From the NCBI GenBank assembly GCA_041744795.1, contig JBGTKD010000177.1, positions 1-27,575 on the forward strand: DNA of 27,575 nt, read 5' to 3'. Both the position numbers and the translations under genes were made by a program. The stretch is from DATHWB01 sp041744795 (GTDB taxonomy: Bacteria; Actinomycetota; Acidimicrobiia; Spongiisociales; ZC4RG35). The notes beneath the pieces were generated by a model. That model had not been told where the DNA came from. It saw only the letters and a program-made list of their open reading frames with translations, and did no database searches. This document shows positions 13,822 through 21,342 of this stretch, one piece after another; the first letter of the stretch is position 1; each line of letters starts with the position of its first letter.

Positions 13822-14304
13822 ATGTTGGTGACGGAATCAATCAGTACTGCCAGTCTGACGCTCACCCCGCTCAAGGTGGCTGACGCCGCCGAGATGGTCG
13901 ACGTACTCTCTGAACCCGCCCTCTATGCCTTCACTGGCGGCATACCACCGACCCTCGATGATCTCGAGGAGCGCTACCGGCACCAATCGGCAGGCGTCGC
14001 TTGGGGCGATGAGATCTGGCACAACTGGATCCTCCGCCTCGATGGCAGAGCAATCGGATACATGCAGGCCACGGTGAAGGGCGACAACGCCGACCTGGCA
14101 TGGGTCGTCGGAGTCCCGTGGCAGGGTTTCGGCTACGCCACCGAAGCGTCCGAGGCCATGAGGGACTGGTTGAGGGACCGCGGCGCAGCGAGCTTTTCAG
14201 CCCACATCCACCCCGATCACAGCGCCTCCAACCGCATCGCCGCAAGACTCGGGCTCCAACCCACCGGCCAGCTTGACGACGACGGCGAGATGCTCTGGGA
14301 GTAG
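13822..14304 (+). CDS. GNAT-family N-acetyltransferase (RimJ/RimL type)
   Basis: This 160-residue protein opens with the RimL-type strand ISTASLTLTPLKVADAAEMVDVL. It then has EIWHNWILRLDGRAIGYMQATV (beta-4 region), ADLAWVVGVPWQGFGYATEAS with the acetyl-CoA pyrophosphate loop (Q-G-F-G-Y-A), and HPDHSASNRIAARLGLQPTG, the usual C-terminal A-S-N-x-I-A-x-x-L-G-L signature. The ATG at 13822 has GAGGA about 8 nt upstream. The substrate is unknown, and such enzymes acetylate protein N-termini, antibiotics or small amines. Confidence 0.9.
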   Translation: MLVTESISTASLTLTPLKVADAAEMVDVLSEPALYAFTGGIPPTLDDLEERYRHQSAGVAWGDEIWHNWILRLDGRAIGYMQATVKGDNADLAWVVGVPWQGFGYATEASEAMRDWLRDRGAASFSAHIHPDHSASNRIAARLGLQPTGQLDDDGEMLWE

Positions 14305-14353
14305 CCGGTCCCGGAGCGCCGTGACGGCGGCCGCTCGATAGCATGCTCGGGCG

Positions 14354-15580
14354 ATGTCGCCAGTGCGAGTGCCTGAAGTGATGGGTCGAGTCGTCAACCT
14401 GGGTGCAAGCGCGTCCGACACGCCCCAGGACAGGGCGTACAAGTCGACCCATGTCCTGGTGTCGGTGATCACCGCACCGGCGATGCTGGCCTGGTCGGTG
14501 GTGTACGGCGCGGTGGGGCTCTGGCTGCCGGCCACCATCCCTCTTGTTTACGTGGTGTTCACCGCCGTCGGCCTGGTCGTCGTCGCTCGAACGAAACGGA
14601 TCGGACTCTTCCGTGGCTCCCAGATGACGTCGTGGCTCGTATTCCCCTTCCTGCTGCAGTGGAGCGTGGGCGGCTTTTCCAACGGGAGCGCCGTGGGAAT
14701 GTGGGCCGTGGCAGCGCCTCTGCTGGCATCACTCGTTGGAGCGATACCGTGGCCGTGGCTGGTGGGGTTCACGGGACTCTCGGTGGTCTCCGGACTCATC
14801 GACAGCAGACTCGCTGCCACGGCTCCAGCCATTCCACAAGGCGTGATCACGACACTCTTCGTCATCAACTTCGTTGGTCTCGTCCTCGTCACCTATATCT
14901 CACTCGGGTTCTTCATCCGGGAAAGAGAACGCGCCCGCATCGAACTACAGCTGGAACGCGAGAAGTCAGAGCAGCTCCTCCTCAACATCTTGCCTGAGAA
15001 AGTCGCCATCCGTCTCAAGGCGGGCGAACGGGTGATTGCGGACAGGGTGGAGGGGGTGACGATTCTCTTCGCCGATTTGGTCGACTCCACACCGATGTCA
15101 GAGCAAGTCACCCCCGATCACCTGGTAGAGATCCTCAACGCAGTCTTCACACCTTTCGATGACCTGGCCGACGAGTTCGGACTGGAGAAGATCAAGACCA
15201 TCGGCGACGCCTACATGGTGGTCGGTGGTTTGCCGACCGCTCGCGTCGACCACGTCGAGGCGGTGGCGGCAATGGCGCTGGCGATGCGTAAGGAGCTGAC
15301 GCAGCACTCGGTGGCAGGATTCGGGCAGCTTCGGATGCGCTTCGGGATAGACACCGGCGCAGTAGTGGCCGGGGTCATCGGCAGACGGAAGTTCAGCTAC
15401 GACCTGTGGGGCGACAACGTGAACACAGCCGCTCGAATGGAGTCCCACGGCATTCCCAACGAGATCCAGGTCACCGAAGCCGTCTACCAGCAGCTGCGTG
15501 ATCGGTACGAGTTCACATCAAGGGGACCTGTCGAAATCAAAGGCAAAGGTTCGATGACCACCTGGCTGCTCGTCGGGTGA
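14354..15580 (+). CDS. Membrane-bound class III adenylate cyclase
   Basis: This 408-residue protein has about five or six hydrophobic segments between residues 33 and 188, a short coiled linker (RERERARIELQLEREKSEQ), and a class III cyclase domain from about residue 212 to 408. All catalytic residues are visible at mycobacterial Rv1625c spacing: metal Asp D241 (FADLVDS) and D285 (GDAYMV), adenine-selecting K281 and D350 (YDLWGD), and transition-state N357 and R361 (NTAARME). The Lys/Asp pair predicts ATP rather than GTP as substrate. It should form a homodimer at the membrane and make cAMP. The start ATG at 14354 has no clear ribosome site, and an in-frame ATG at 14381 is possible. Confidence 0.94.
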   Translation: MSPVRVPEVMGRVVNLGASASDTPQDRAYKSTHVLVSVITAPAMLAWSVVYGAVGLWLPATIPLVYVVFTAVGLVVVARTKRIGLFRGSQMTSWLVFPFLLQWSVGGFSNGSAVGMWAVAAPLLASLVGAIPWPWLVGFTGLSVVSGLIDSRLAATAPAIPQGVITTLFVINFVGLVLVTYISLGFFIRERERARIELQLEREKSEQLLLNILPEKVAIRLKAGERVIADRVEGVTILFADLVDSTPMSEQVTPDHLVEILNAVFTPFDDLADEFGLEKIKTIGDAYMVVGGLPTARVDHVEAVAAMALAMRKELTQHSVAGFGQLRMRFGIDTGAVVAGVIGRRKFSYDLWGDNVNTAARMESHGIPNEIQVTEAVYQQLRDRYEFTSRGPVEIKGKGSMTTWLLVG

Positions 15581-15682
15581 GCCCACGTCCCAGGACGTCG
15601 TCCCGCGCCCCCAGACGCACAGCCGGCGTGGGGCCGACCACGGGACAGCCGACCTCGACATCGGATCGCTACCTTGAAGTCG

Positions 15683-15922
15683 ATGGACTGGTACTGGATC
15701 GCGGCCATCGTCACGGGGATCGTGACGGTCGGCTTTCTGCTTGACCAGTTCGCCCTATGGATGGAGCGCAAAGGGTGGCTCTACTGGCGCAAGTCCGAGC
15801 GACGGGGCGGAGGAAGCCTGGGCCTGCTCGAGGTCATCTATCAACCATCCATCGAACACGTCTTCGAGGAGGAGAACCGTCAGCGGACCGAGGCAGACCA
15901 GGACGAATCCGGCGAGCAGTAG
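15683..15922 (+). CDS. Small membrane protein (DUF6191-like)
   Basis: This 79-residue protein has one transmembrane segment (WYWIAAIVTGIVTVGFLL), then the aromatic/basic ALWMERKGWLYWRKSERRGGGSLG, and an acidic tail with EVIYQPSIEHVFEEENRQRT. The tail resembles small actinobacterial proteins in which a conserved segment before a charged end is preceded by one helix (DUF6191 type), but that match is from memory and weak. A TACCTT box lies 7 nt before the ATG at 15683, indicating a leaderless start. A TTG at 15674 would add three residues. It meets the cytochrome c gene tail to tail. Confidence 0.7.
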   Translation: MDWYWIAAIVTGIVTVGFLLDQFALWMERKGWLYWRKSERRGGGSLGLLEVIYQPSIEHVFEEENRQRTEADQDESGEQ

Positions 15923-15930
15923 CCGAGCGA

Positions 15931-16323
15931 TCAGTTCCCGAGGAGAAAGGTCACGACCGCCTCGATCTCTTCGTCGCTCAAGCCGAAATCAGGCATTATC
16001 GGCGAGAAGCCGGGGACGACGAATGACCGCGGTTCGCGAATCGACTGGCGCAGGTAGTCGGCGGCGTCGAGGCCGGGCACCCTGCTTCCGGCGACCGCCG
16101 CCACAGCCGTGAGATCGGGCCCGAAATGGCCGCCCTCCCGTCCTGGACCTTGATGACAAGCAAGGCACCCCCTGGCACCGAAGACCGTCCGCCCGTCCAA
16201 CTCCCCCGACGCTGCCTCCGCCGGACCTGCTCCAGGGCTGGCGGCGTACACCACGGCCGTCCCCAGGGAGAACACCACCGTGGCCACCATTGCGAGCCAC
16301 AGGCGCAACCGGTCAGCCGGCAT
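15931..16323 (-). CDS. Class I c-type cytochrome, membrane-anchored or exported
   Basis: This is a 130-residue electron carrier. Residues of about 9-27 (WLAMVATVVFSLGTAVVYA) form a signal peptide or anchor. The heme-binding motif is C53-L-A-C56-H57, in GRTVFGARGCLACHQGPG, and the likely sixth ligand is M110 in FSPIMPDFG. The end, LSDEEIEAVVTFLLG, is the standard class I helix. It starts 11 bp inside the end of the YtkA-like gene, so the two are probably translationally coupled. It would act outside the membrane, passing electrons to an oxidase or reductase not in the window. Confidence 0.92.
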   Translation of the reverse strand: MPADRLRLWLAMVATVVFSLGTAVVYAASPGAGPAEAASGELDGRTVFGARGCLACHQGPGREGGHFGPDLTAVAAVAGSRVPGLDAADYLRQSIREPRSFVVPGFSPIMPDFGLSDEEIEAVVTFLLGN

Positions 16324-16813
16324 TGAGCACCGGACGACGGTGCAAGGCGAGAGCCTGCAGCCCCACCGCTCCGGCGGAGATCACTGCCGCGATTGGGAAC
16401 ACGATGTGCATCCAGTTAAGGGCCGAGCCGCCCGTCGCCCCAGCCGCGACAGGCCCGCTCACTTCGATCGTGCCCAACTCCTGGACTGGGAAGTAGCCCA
16501 TCGTCACGTCCCAGCGATAAGTGCCTGGATCGGCCAATGCGACGTCCGCTACATAGTGACCCACCTCGCCGGTGGACTTACCGCGGAAGGCCACCATCTC
16601 GCCACCGTCTTTGAAGAAACGGATCTCGGTCCCATCCACGTCAACGGGATGAACGCCGTGCTGCAAGATCCGGTACCGGACCTGATGGGTCTGACCCACC
16701 TCGAACGCGACCGGAGTCGTATCGAGGCTCGCCACGGCCCAGCCGCCTGCCGCCGCCACACCGGCCGGAAATACAAACAACAACACTGTCGCCAACGCCA
16801 GAAAACGCTTCAC
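16313..16813 (-). CDS. YtkA/FixH-like exported membrane protein
   Basis: This 166-residue protein has a signal peptide (MKRFLALATVLLFVFPAGVAA), an extracytoplasmic beta-sandwich domain and a C-terminal membrane helix (about residues 136-156). The domain reads FEVGQTHQVRYRILQHGVHPVDVDGTEIRFF, then FRGKSTGEVGHYVADVAL, then DPGTYRWDVTMGYFP, which fits the YtkA-like/FixH family. The GTG start at 16813 has GAGGAGAAG upstream. Relatives are linked to copper handling or cytochrome assembly. Here the coupled cytochrome c gene suggests a respiratory role (inference). It is divergent from an ECF sigma gene, which may regulate it. Confidence 0.75.
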   Translation of the reverse strand: MKRFLALATVLLFVFPAGVAAAGGWAVASLDTTPVAFEVGQTHQVRYRILQHGVHPVDVDGTEIRFFKDGGEMVAFRGKSTGEVGHYVADVALADPGTYRWDVTMGYFPVQELGTIEVSGPVAAGATGGSALNWMHIVFPIAAVISAGAVGLQALALHRRPVLNAG

Positions 16814-16903
16814 GGTCTTCTCCTCTCGTCTCTTTGGAACCGGTACACCGCCAGCGGCGAGAAGGTTCCAGGGAACGAGATCGAGTCGAGCGGTGTAGGA
16901 AAG

Positions 16904-17488
16904 GTGTCACAGGTACAAGTGGAGGGCCGTCCACTGGATGAAGAACAGCTCGTTGAGCGGGCGCGGCAAGGAGATCTTGACTCCTTCGGAGAGTTGGTGC
17001 GTCGCCACCAGGCGATGGCGCTGCGCGTTGCCGCTCTTGTGATCGGCGACCCGACCGAGGCAGAGGACGTGGCCCAGGAGGCATTCGTGAAAGCCCACCG
17101 CAACCTTCACCGCTTCACAGCCGGGCGACCGTTCCGGCCCTGGTTGCTGACGATCGTGCGCAACGAGTCCCGCAACCGCCGACGCCTACAGGGGCGCCAG
17201 GCGCAACTGGCACTGCGTGCAGCCTCAGATCCGGTCTCGGAGGATGCGGCCCCATCCTCCGAGACCGGGGTCATCGCCGAGGAGTCCCGCCAGAAACTCC
17301 TCGCAGCGGTGAACGGCTTACCCGAGCACTACCGGCTGGTGGTCGGATGCCGATATCTGCTGGAACTGTCAGAGGCTGAGACGGCGGCGGTGCTCGGAGT
17401 GTCGGCTGGAACCGTGAAGTCGCGCACCGCTCGAGGACTGGAAAAGCTGCGGGCCATGGTGGCCGAACTGGAGGTTGCACATGAGTGA
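16904..17488 (+). CDS. ECF-type RNA polymerase sigma factor
   Basis: This 194-residue sigma factor has only regions 2 and 4. Region 2 spans about residues 24-92: DLDSFGELVRRHQAMALRVA, then DPTEAEDVAQEAFVKAHRNL and FRPWLLTIVRNESRNRRR. Region 4 spans about 130-185: LPEHYRLVVGCRYLLELSEA, with the HTH ETAAVLGVSAGTVKSRTARG. The chosen GTG at 16904 has AGGA close upstream, and the much longer open frame back to 16280 is the shadow of the YtkA-like gene. Its last codons overlap the next gene (ATGAGTGA), the classic sigma/anti-sigma coupling. GGAACC and GGTTCC arms (16836-16841 and 16864-16869) in the divergent gap recall the ECF -35 element, but I cannot assign a -10. Confidence 0.9.
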   Translation: MSQVQVEGRPLDEEQLVERARQGDLDSFGELVRRHQAMALRVAALVIGDPTEAEDVAQEAFVKAHRNLHRFTAGRPFRPWLLTIVRNESRNRRRLQGRQAQLALRAASDPVSEDAAPSSETGVIAEESRQKLLAAVNGLPEHYRLVVGCRYLLELSEAETAAVLGVSAGTVKSRTARGLEKLRAMVAELEVAHE

Positions 17489-18215
17489 TCAGCTAACGGA
17501 ACAACTCACCGACCTCGGCCAGCACATGGAGTGGCCATCCGCCGACGTCAGCGCGGATGTTCTCCGGCGGGTAACCGAGCCGGCCAGCCATCCCCGGCCT
17601 GTCAGACGCTGGGCGGTCGCAGCGGTGGCGCTGGCGGCGGTCCTAGTTGTGATGGCGATCCCCGCCAGCCGGGGTGTCATCGCCGACCTGCTCGGCGTGG
17701 TCGGGATCGAAGTCGAATGGACCGACAATCTCCCTCCGGCCGGTGACTTCGACGAGCTCGACTTCGGTCGGGCGGTGGCGCTCGACTCGGTCGACATCCC
17801 GATCCTCGTCCCAGGGACCGACCCACCGGGCCTACCCGACCGCGTCTATGTCGACGCCGACCGCGTAGCCACGGTCTGGGCGGTATCAACCGAGCTACCG
17901 GCGATCGTCGACACCGAGATCGGGCTCCTTCATCTGCAATTCCCCGCCACCCTCGATGAGGCGCTTCTCACGAAACAGGTTGCGCAGGAGAGCGATATAG
18001 GAGGCCTGACCGTGCGCGGTCGGTTCGGCATTTGGATCGAGGACGGTCCGCATGTCGTCACCTACCTAGGTCCCGACGGCGTTGAGCGAGCCGAGACGAC
18101 CCGTCTCGCAGGGAACGTCCTGATGTGGGAGGAGGACGGCATCACCCACCGGATCGAGTCGTCGCTATCCCTCGAAGACACCCTCGCCATCGCCGAAAGC
18201 CTCGCCGCCCCCTGA
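17481..18215 (+). CDS. Putative anti-sigma factor, single-span membrane protein
   Basis: This 244-residue protein starts at the ATG at 17481, which overlaps the sigma-factor stop and is preceded by GAGG. It has a cytoplasmic N-terminus of about 42 residues, one transmembrane segment (WAVAAVALAAVLVVMAIPAS) and an extracytoplasmic domain of about 180 residues. That domain has repeated phrases such as LLHLQFPATLDEALLTK and VVTYLGPDGVERAETTRLAG, reminiscent of DUF4367-like sensor domains. No zinc-binding HxxxCxxC motif is present, so it is not a ZAS-type anti-sigma. The role is inferred from the overlap with the sigma gene and from topology. The signal it senses is unknown. Confidence 0.75.
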   Translation: MSDQLTEQLTDLGQHMEWPSADVSADVLRRVTEPASHPRPVRRWAVAAVALAAVLVVMAIPASRGVIADLLGVVGIEVEWTDNLPPAGDFDELDFGRAVALDSVDIPILVPGTDPPGLPDRVYVDADRVATVWAVSTELPAIVDTEIGLLHLQFPATLDEALLTKQVAQESDIGGLTVRGRFGIWIEDGPHVVTYLGPDGVERAETTRLAGNVLMWEEDGITHRIESSLSLEDTLAIAESLAAP

Positions 18216-18263
18216 CGCGTACCCAGGGTTAGATCCCGCGCATACGCGGGATCTGGCGTCGAG
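18214..18263 (+). repeat. Dispersed 50-bp palindromic repeat, copy R1
   Basis: This copy runs from GACGCGTACCCAGGGTT through an inner hairpin AGATCCCGCG-cata-CGCGGGATCT (18231-18254) to CGTCGAG. GACGC and GCGTC at the ends can also pair. It overlaps the stop codon of the anti-sigma gene and lies between convergent genes, so it may work as a terminator. A copy with 44 of 50 identical bases lies inverted at 20908-20957. Confidence 0.8.
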
Positions 18264-18304
18264 AATGGAAGCGGTCACTCAGCGGAACAGGTTGACGGAC
18301 CGGC

Positions 18305-19417
18305 TTAGGACCAGGCTCGGCTGGTCGCCAACAACGCCTCCTGGGCGGCTTCGCACATCCGCGCTAGTTCCTCGAGGGCGATGTCGAAGGCCGGCAGGAG
18401 CGCTTGAGATACGCCGTCGAGGACTACGGGCGGAGCGGTGTCGCCGGTCGCCACGACATGCGGCGCCGCGAGGTGAACAACGATGCGACTGCCCTGTCCA
18501 CTGGGAACCACGTACTCGGTGTACCGCAACGCCACCCCGTCGCCCACCGGCATTGTAAAAGTGATGTACTCGCCGACTCGCCGGTCAAGAATCGTGAACA
18601 CAAGGAGATCGTTGTCCACCCCGTGGACACAGTGGTACTCGGTGCCCGGCCCGATCCGGCCTCCCCGGTCATGCTGCAAGGTGTGGGTATTGCCATTCAT
18701 CCACTGGTTGCGCTTCAACGGATCTGTCATGTGATCCCATACGATCGCCGGTGGTGCCTGCGTGAACGTGTCTGAAGTGTGCCACGCATCGCGTTGGACA
18801 ACTCGGTCCTCGTTCTGCTGGCGGGCGAACTCCCAGACGTCGGGCAGCGAAGCGACGTACCCCTTCACTTCGCCGATGTGCTCGTACTCCTCGGAGTGCT
18901 CCGTCCAACCGGCAACGATGCGGTGAATGCCGAGATCATCGACACACGCCTGTGTCAGATAGAGGTAGTCGGCGATCCCAGTTGTTTCCCTGACATGGTT
19001 CTTCAGCAATCGGTGAGCCAAGATCACGTCGGTCCCCGTGAGGGTTTCGATCCCGCCAACGTTCGTCTTCTCGAACTGACCGCAGTGCATGACGATCTTC
19101 AAGCCGAGAGAGCTGACATTGGCACAGGCGTTGCACCGGCAGGTCGTGTTGATAACCATGGTTTCCATCGCCTGGGAGAACGCCACGTACAACTGCTCAA
19201 CCGACTCCAACACCACTTGACCGTTCATGTCCGCCGGAACAACCCCATACAGGAAGACAGCGTCTCCTTCGATGCGGGAAACCGCCAGTGGCGCCTGGAT
19301 CTTTCCGAGGATGGCGCTGAGCAGTTCCCCGATGATGCCGTGAGCGTGGTCCAACTCACTCTCGGTCAGGTAGCGGGTGTATCCGGAGATGTCCGCAATG
19401 ATCAGGTGACCCTGCAT
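18305..19417 (-). CDS. DUF2652-type cyclase-like domain fused to SRPBCC domain
   Basis: This 370-residue protein starts at the ATG at 19417, which has GAAGGG upstream. A longer frame to 19558 would overlap the divergent gene. Residues 1-200 resemble class III nucleotide cyclases: HLIIADISGYTRYL with D9, and SRIEGDAVFLYG with D52, the same spacing as the metal-binding pair in true cyclases. The region corresponding to the N/R transition-state motif is altered (GTDVILAHRLLKNH), so activity is doubtful. A Cys cluster T-C-R-C-N-A-C (93-98) plus C112 could bind a metal. From about 210 an SRPBCC/START-like ligand-binding fold follows (HTSDTFTQAPPAIVWDHMTD, GPGTEYHCVHG). Together they suggest a ligand-sensing signalling protein. 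Confidence 0.8.
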   Translation of the reverse strand: MQGHLIIADISGYTRYLTESELDHAHGIIGELLSAILGKIQAPLAVSRIEGDAVFLYGVVPADMNGQVVLESVEQLYVAFSQAMETMVINTTCRCNACANVSSLGLKIVMHCGQFEKTNVGGIETLTGTDVILAHRLLKNHVRETTGIADYLYLTQACVDDLGIHRIVAGWTEHSEEYEHIGEVKGYVASLPDVWEFARQQNEDRVVQRDAWHTSDTFTQAPPAIVWDHMTDPLKRNQWMNGNTHTLQHDRGGRIGPGTEYHCVHGVDNDLLVFTILDRRVGEYITFTMPVGDGVALRYTEYVVPSGQGSRIVVHLAAPHVVATGDTAPPVVLDGVSQALLPAFDIALEELARMCEAAQEALLATSRAWS

Positions 19418-19535
19418 ACTGCCCTTCAGGCACAACCCTAACGACGGGCTCGGCGGGGCTGTCGCCCAGAGTCCCCGATTTGGTCTTCCGGCCGGGACGG
19501 GAAGCGCCCGGAAGCGGTGTCCTAGGATCGAGTGA

Positions 19536-20195
19536 ATGCGTTCCACCACCACCGTCACCGCGGACGTCTACCGGTACCTGCTCGAGCATTCGATGCCGGC
19601 CGACGACGTGATCGTCGACCTCGAACGAGAGACATGGGAGTCGCTGCCCGACCGGGCAGGAATGCAGATCGGCGGGGAACAAGGACGACTGCTTCATCTC
19701 CTCGTGAAACTGACTGGCGCTCGACGCCTGCTCGAGATCGGGACATTCACCGGGATGTCTGCTTTGTGGATGGCGCGGGCTCTCCCCAAAGATGGGAGGC
19801 TGCTGTGCCTCGACACGAGCGAGGAGTGGACGACGATCGCCCGTCGCTATTGGGCAAGAGCCGGGGTTGATCACCTCATCGATCTGAAGATCGGGCCCGC
19901 CCTGGACACCCTCCGGGCGTTGCCCGCGGAGCCTGTCTTCGACCTGGCCTTCATTGACGCGGACAAAGGGAACTACCCGGCCTACCTCGATGAAGTAGTA
20001 CCTCGTCTGCATCCGGGTGGACTGCTCGTGGCTGACAACGTCCTGTGGAGCGGCCGGGTGGTCGACGGTCTTGACGAAGGTGACGACACCGAGGCGATAC
20101 GCCGCTTCAACCGGGTCGTGGTGGACCATCCCGAGTTGGAGGCGGTCGTACTGCCGATTTCGGATGGCATGACGCTCGCCCGCCGTCGCACCTGA
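19536..20195 (+). CDS. SAM-dependent O-methyltransferase (class I, CCoAOMT-like)
   Basis: This 219-residue enzyme shows the SAM-binding motif LLEIGTFTGMSALWMARAL (residues 65-83), the acidic CLDTSEEW (91-98), and the metal-dependent O-methyltransferase motif FIDADKGNYPAYLDEV (139-154) with D141 and K144. GGLLVADNVLWSGRVVD (161-177) supplies D167 and N168. The Asp/Asn set binds Mg2+, which positions a catechol-like hydroxyl. The acceptor is unknown, and in actinobacteria these are often broad-range catechol methyltransferases. A TAGGAT box (19523-19528) lies 7 nt before the ATG, so the mRNA is probably leaderless. It is divergent from the DUF2652-SRPBCC gene. Confidence 0.93.
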   Translation: MRSTTTVTADVYRYLLEHSMPADDVIVDLERETWESLPDRAGMQIGGEQGRLLHLLVKLTGARRLLEIGTFTGMSALWMARALPKDGRLLCLDTSEEWTTIARRYWARAGVDHLIDLKIGPALDTLRALPAEPVFDLAFIDADKGNYPAYLDEVVPRLHPGGLLVADNVLWSGRVVDGLDEGDDTEAIRRFNRVVVDHPELEAVVLPISDGMTLARRRT

Positions 20196-20245
20196 GCGAG
20201 CCCCTCGCGATCTGGTCTGAACCGGCGAACGTTGCCCCAGTCCGG

Positions 20246-20779
20246 GTGGTACACCATCATCCCGATGTGGACGATCAGTCGAACCTTGAGGCATGCCCGG
20301 GCTGTGGGTCACGATACGCCCCGCATGAAACAGGCGTGACGCACGCCTACATCGGAGCGTCGACCGGGTGCTGGGCGGCGTTTGGGGAGTTGCTGAGCCT
20401 TGATTTCCAGGACCCAGCCTACGGGCGCATCCATCGCCACGGGGTCGACGTTTACACAGCCCAACATCCCGGGGAGAACGAGCGGCGGCAGCGGCAGTCG
20501 GTTGCGATCCATCTCATCGGCCTCTGCCACTGGCTCGAACACGGTTTGGATGCGCAAAGGCTCATCCACGCAACGCAAGCCGTACTCAAAGGAGCTCGTC
20601 CCGAATGGCCGTGGCTTGAGCCGCCTACCTCCTATGAGATGACCGTCGCTGATGTGCTCGCTGCCCAGAATGGCAAAGAGCACGAGCGGCTCGTCCGGCG
20701 CTGGGGGGAAGCGACGTGGGAGGCTTGGTCCGCTCATCATGAGATCGTTCGCCATTGGGCGTCCCAAACCCTGGACTAG
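20246..20779 (+). CDS. DUF5946-like protein with CPGC motif
   Basis: This is a protein of about 177 residues of unknown function. It opens with ACPGCGSRYAPHETGVTHAY then IGASTGCWAAFGELLSLDF, then DPAYGRIHRHGVDVYTAQHP and AIHLIGLCHWLEHGLDAQ. This order of CPGCG, GASxGCW, YxxxHRxxVDxYxxQHPG matches the DUF5946 family as I recall it. The Cys and His residues (C17, C20, C42, several H) suggest a metal site. The GTG start at 20246 is the first usual start codon and has no ribosome site. The frame is open further upstream, so the true start is uncertain. It follows the O-methyltransferase by 50 bp and may be co-transcribed. Confidence 0.78.
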   Translation: MVHHHPDVDDQSNLEACPGCGSRYAPHETGVTHAYIGASTGCWAAFGELLSLDFQDPAYGRIHRHGVDVYTAQHPGENERRQRQSVAIHLIGLCHWLEHGLDAQRLIHATQAVLKGARPEWPWLEPPTSYEMTVADVLAAQNGKEHERLVRRWGEATWEAWSAHHEIVRHWASQTLD

Positions 20780-20907
20780 AACCCGTCACCTGGTTCGGTA
20801 TCGCAGGGATTCGAGGATCGAACGCGTCGCTAGTGGTCGCCGGGGAGGGAGTTCGCCCAGGTGCTGTTTACCCCGCAGTTCGAGAGTTCGGAGCGAGCGT
20901 TCGCATA

Positions 20908-20957
20908 CTCGACGCTAAATCCCGCGCATACGCGGGATGGAACCCTGGGTACGCGTC
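20908..20957 (-). repeat. Dispersed 50-bp palindromic repeat, copy R2 (inverted)
   Basis: On the minus strand this matches R1 at 44 of 50 positions without gaps, including the first 17 bases (GACGCGTACCCAGGGTT), the 8-bp inner stem ATCCCGCG/CGCGGGAT and the final CGTCGAG. It lies between the DUF5946-like gene and the YvlD-like gene. The rest of the 20780-20907 gap shows nothing recognisable. Confidence 0.8.
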
Positions 20958-20997
20958 CTAGCCACGGACGCGAGGGCTAAAGGCGTACGATGGACTC

Positions 20998-21342
20998 ATG
21001 CAACTGTTGATCAAGTTCCTTATCACCGCCGCCAGCTTGTGGCTCGCAGCCTGGATCGTCCCGGGCATCGAACTCTCCGATCAGATCGGGACGATCCTCT
21101 GGGTGGCGCTGATCTTCGGGATCATCAACATGTTCATCAAGCCGATCGTGAAGCTACTGACGCTCCCCATGCTGCTGATAACGCTCGGGTTGTTTGCCTT
21201 CGTGATCAACGCTTTGCTGCTGTGGCTGACCGCCTGGCTCACCGACGGGCTCTCGGTCGACGGTTTCTGGGCCGCGCTGCTCGGCAGCCTGGTTATCTCC
21301 GCCGCCGGCTTCGTCACCGAGCGCGTCGTACCCGACAACTAG
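20998..21342 (+). CDS. YvlD/phage holin family IV-type membrane protein
   Basis: This 114-residue, very hydrophobic protein has four predicted membrane helices: LLIKFLITAASLWLAAWIV, IGTILWVALIFGIINMFI, LPMLLITLGLFAFVINALLL and FWAALLGSLVISAAGFV. The connecting N-M-F-I-K-P-I-V-K-L-L-T-L-P-M segment is the family signature. Despite the holin label, chromosomal members are not phage genes and are often linked to envelope stress. A TACGAT box (20986-20991) lies 6 nt before the ATG, a leaderless pattern. Its stop shares the tetranucleotide CTAG (21339-21342) with the stop of the convergent acetyltransferase. Confidence 0.9.
   Translation: MQLLIKFLITAASLWLAAWIVPGIELSDQIGTILWVALIFGIINMFIKPIVKLLTLPMLLITLGLFAFVINALLLWLTAWLTDGLSVDGFWAALLGSLVISAAGFVTERVVPDN

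Noticed and set aside
16280..16903. N-terminal extension of the sigma factor
   Set aside because: It overlaps the YtkA-like gene on the other strand and has no sigma-like sequence. ECF sigma factors are about 190 residues, as obtained from 16904.
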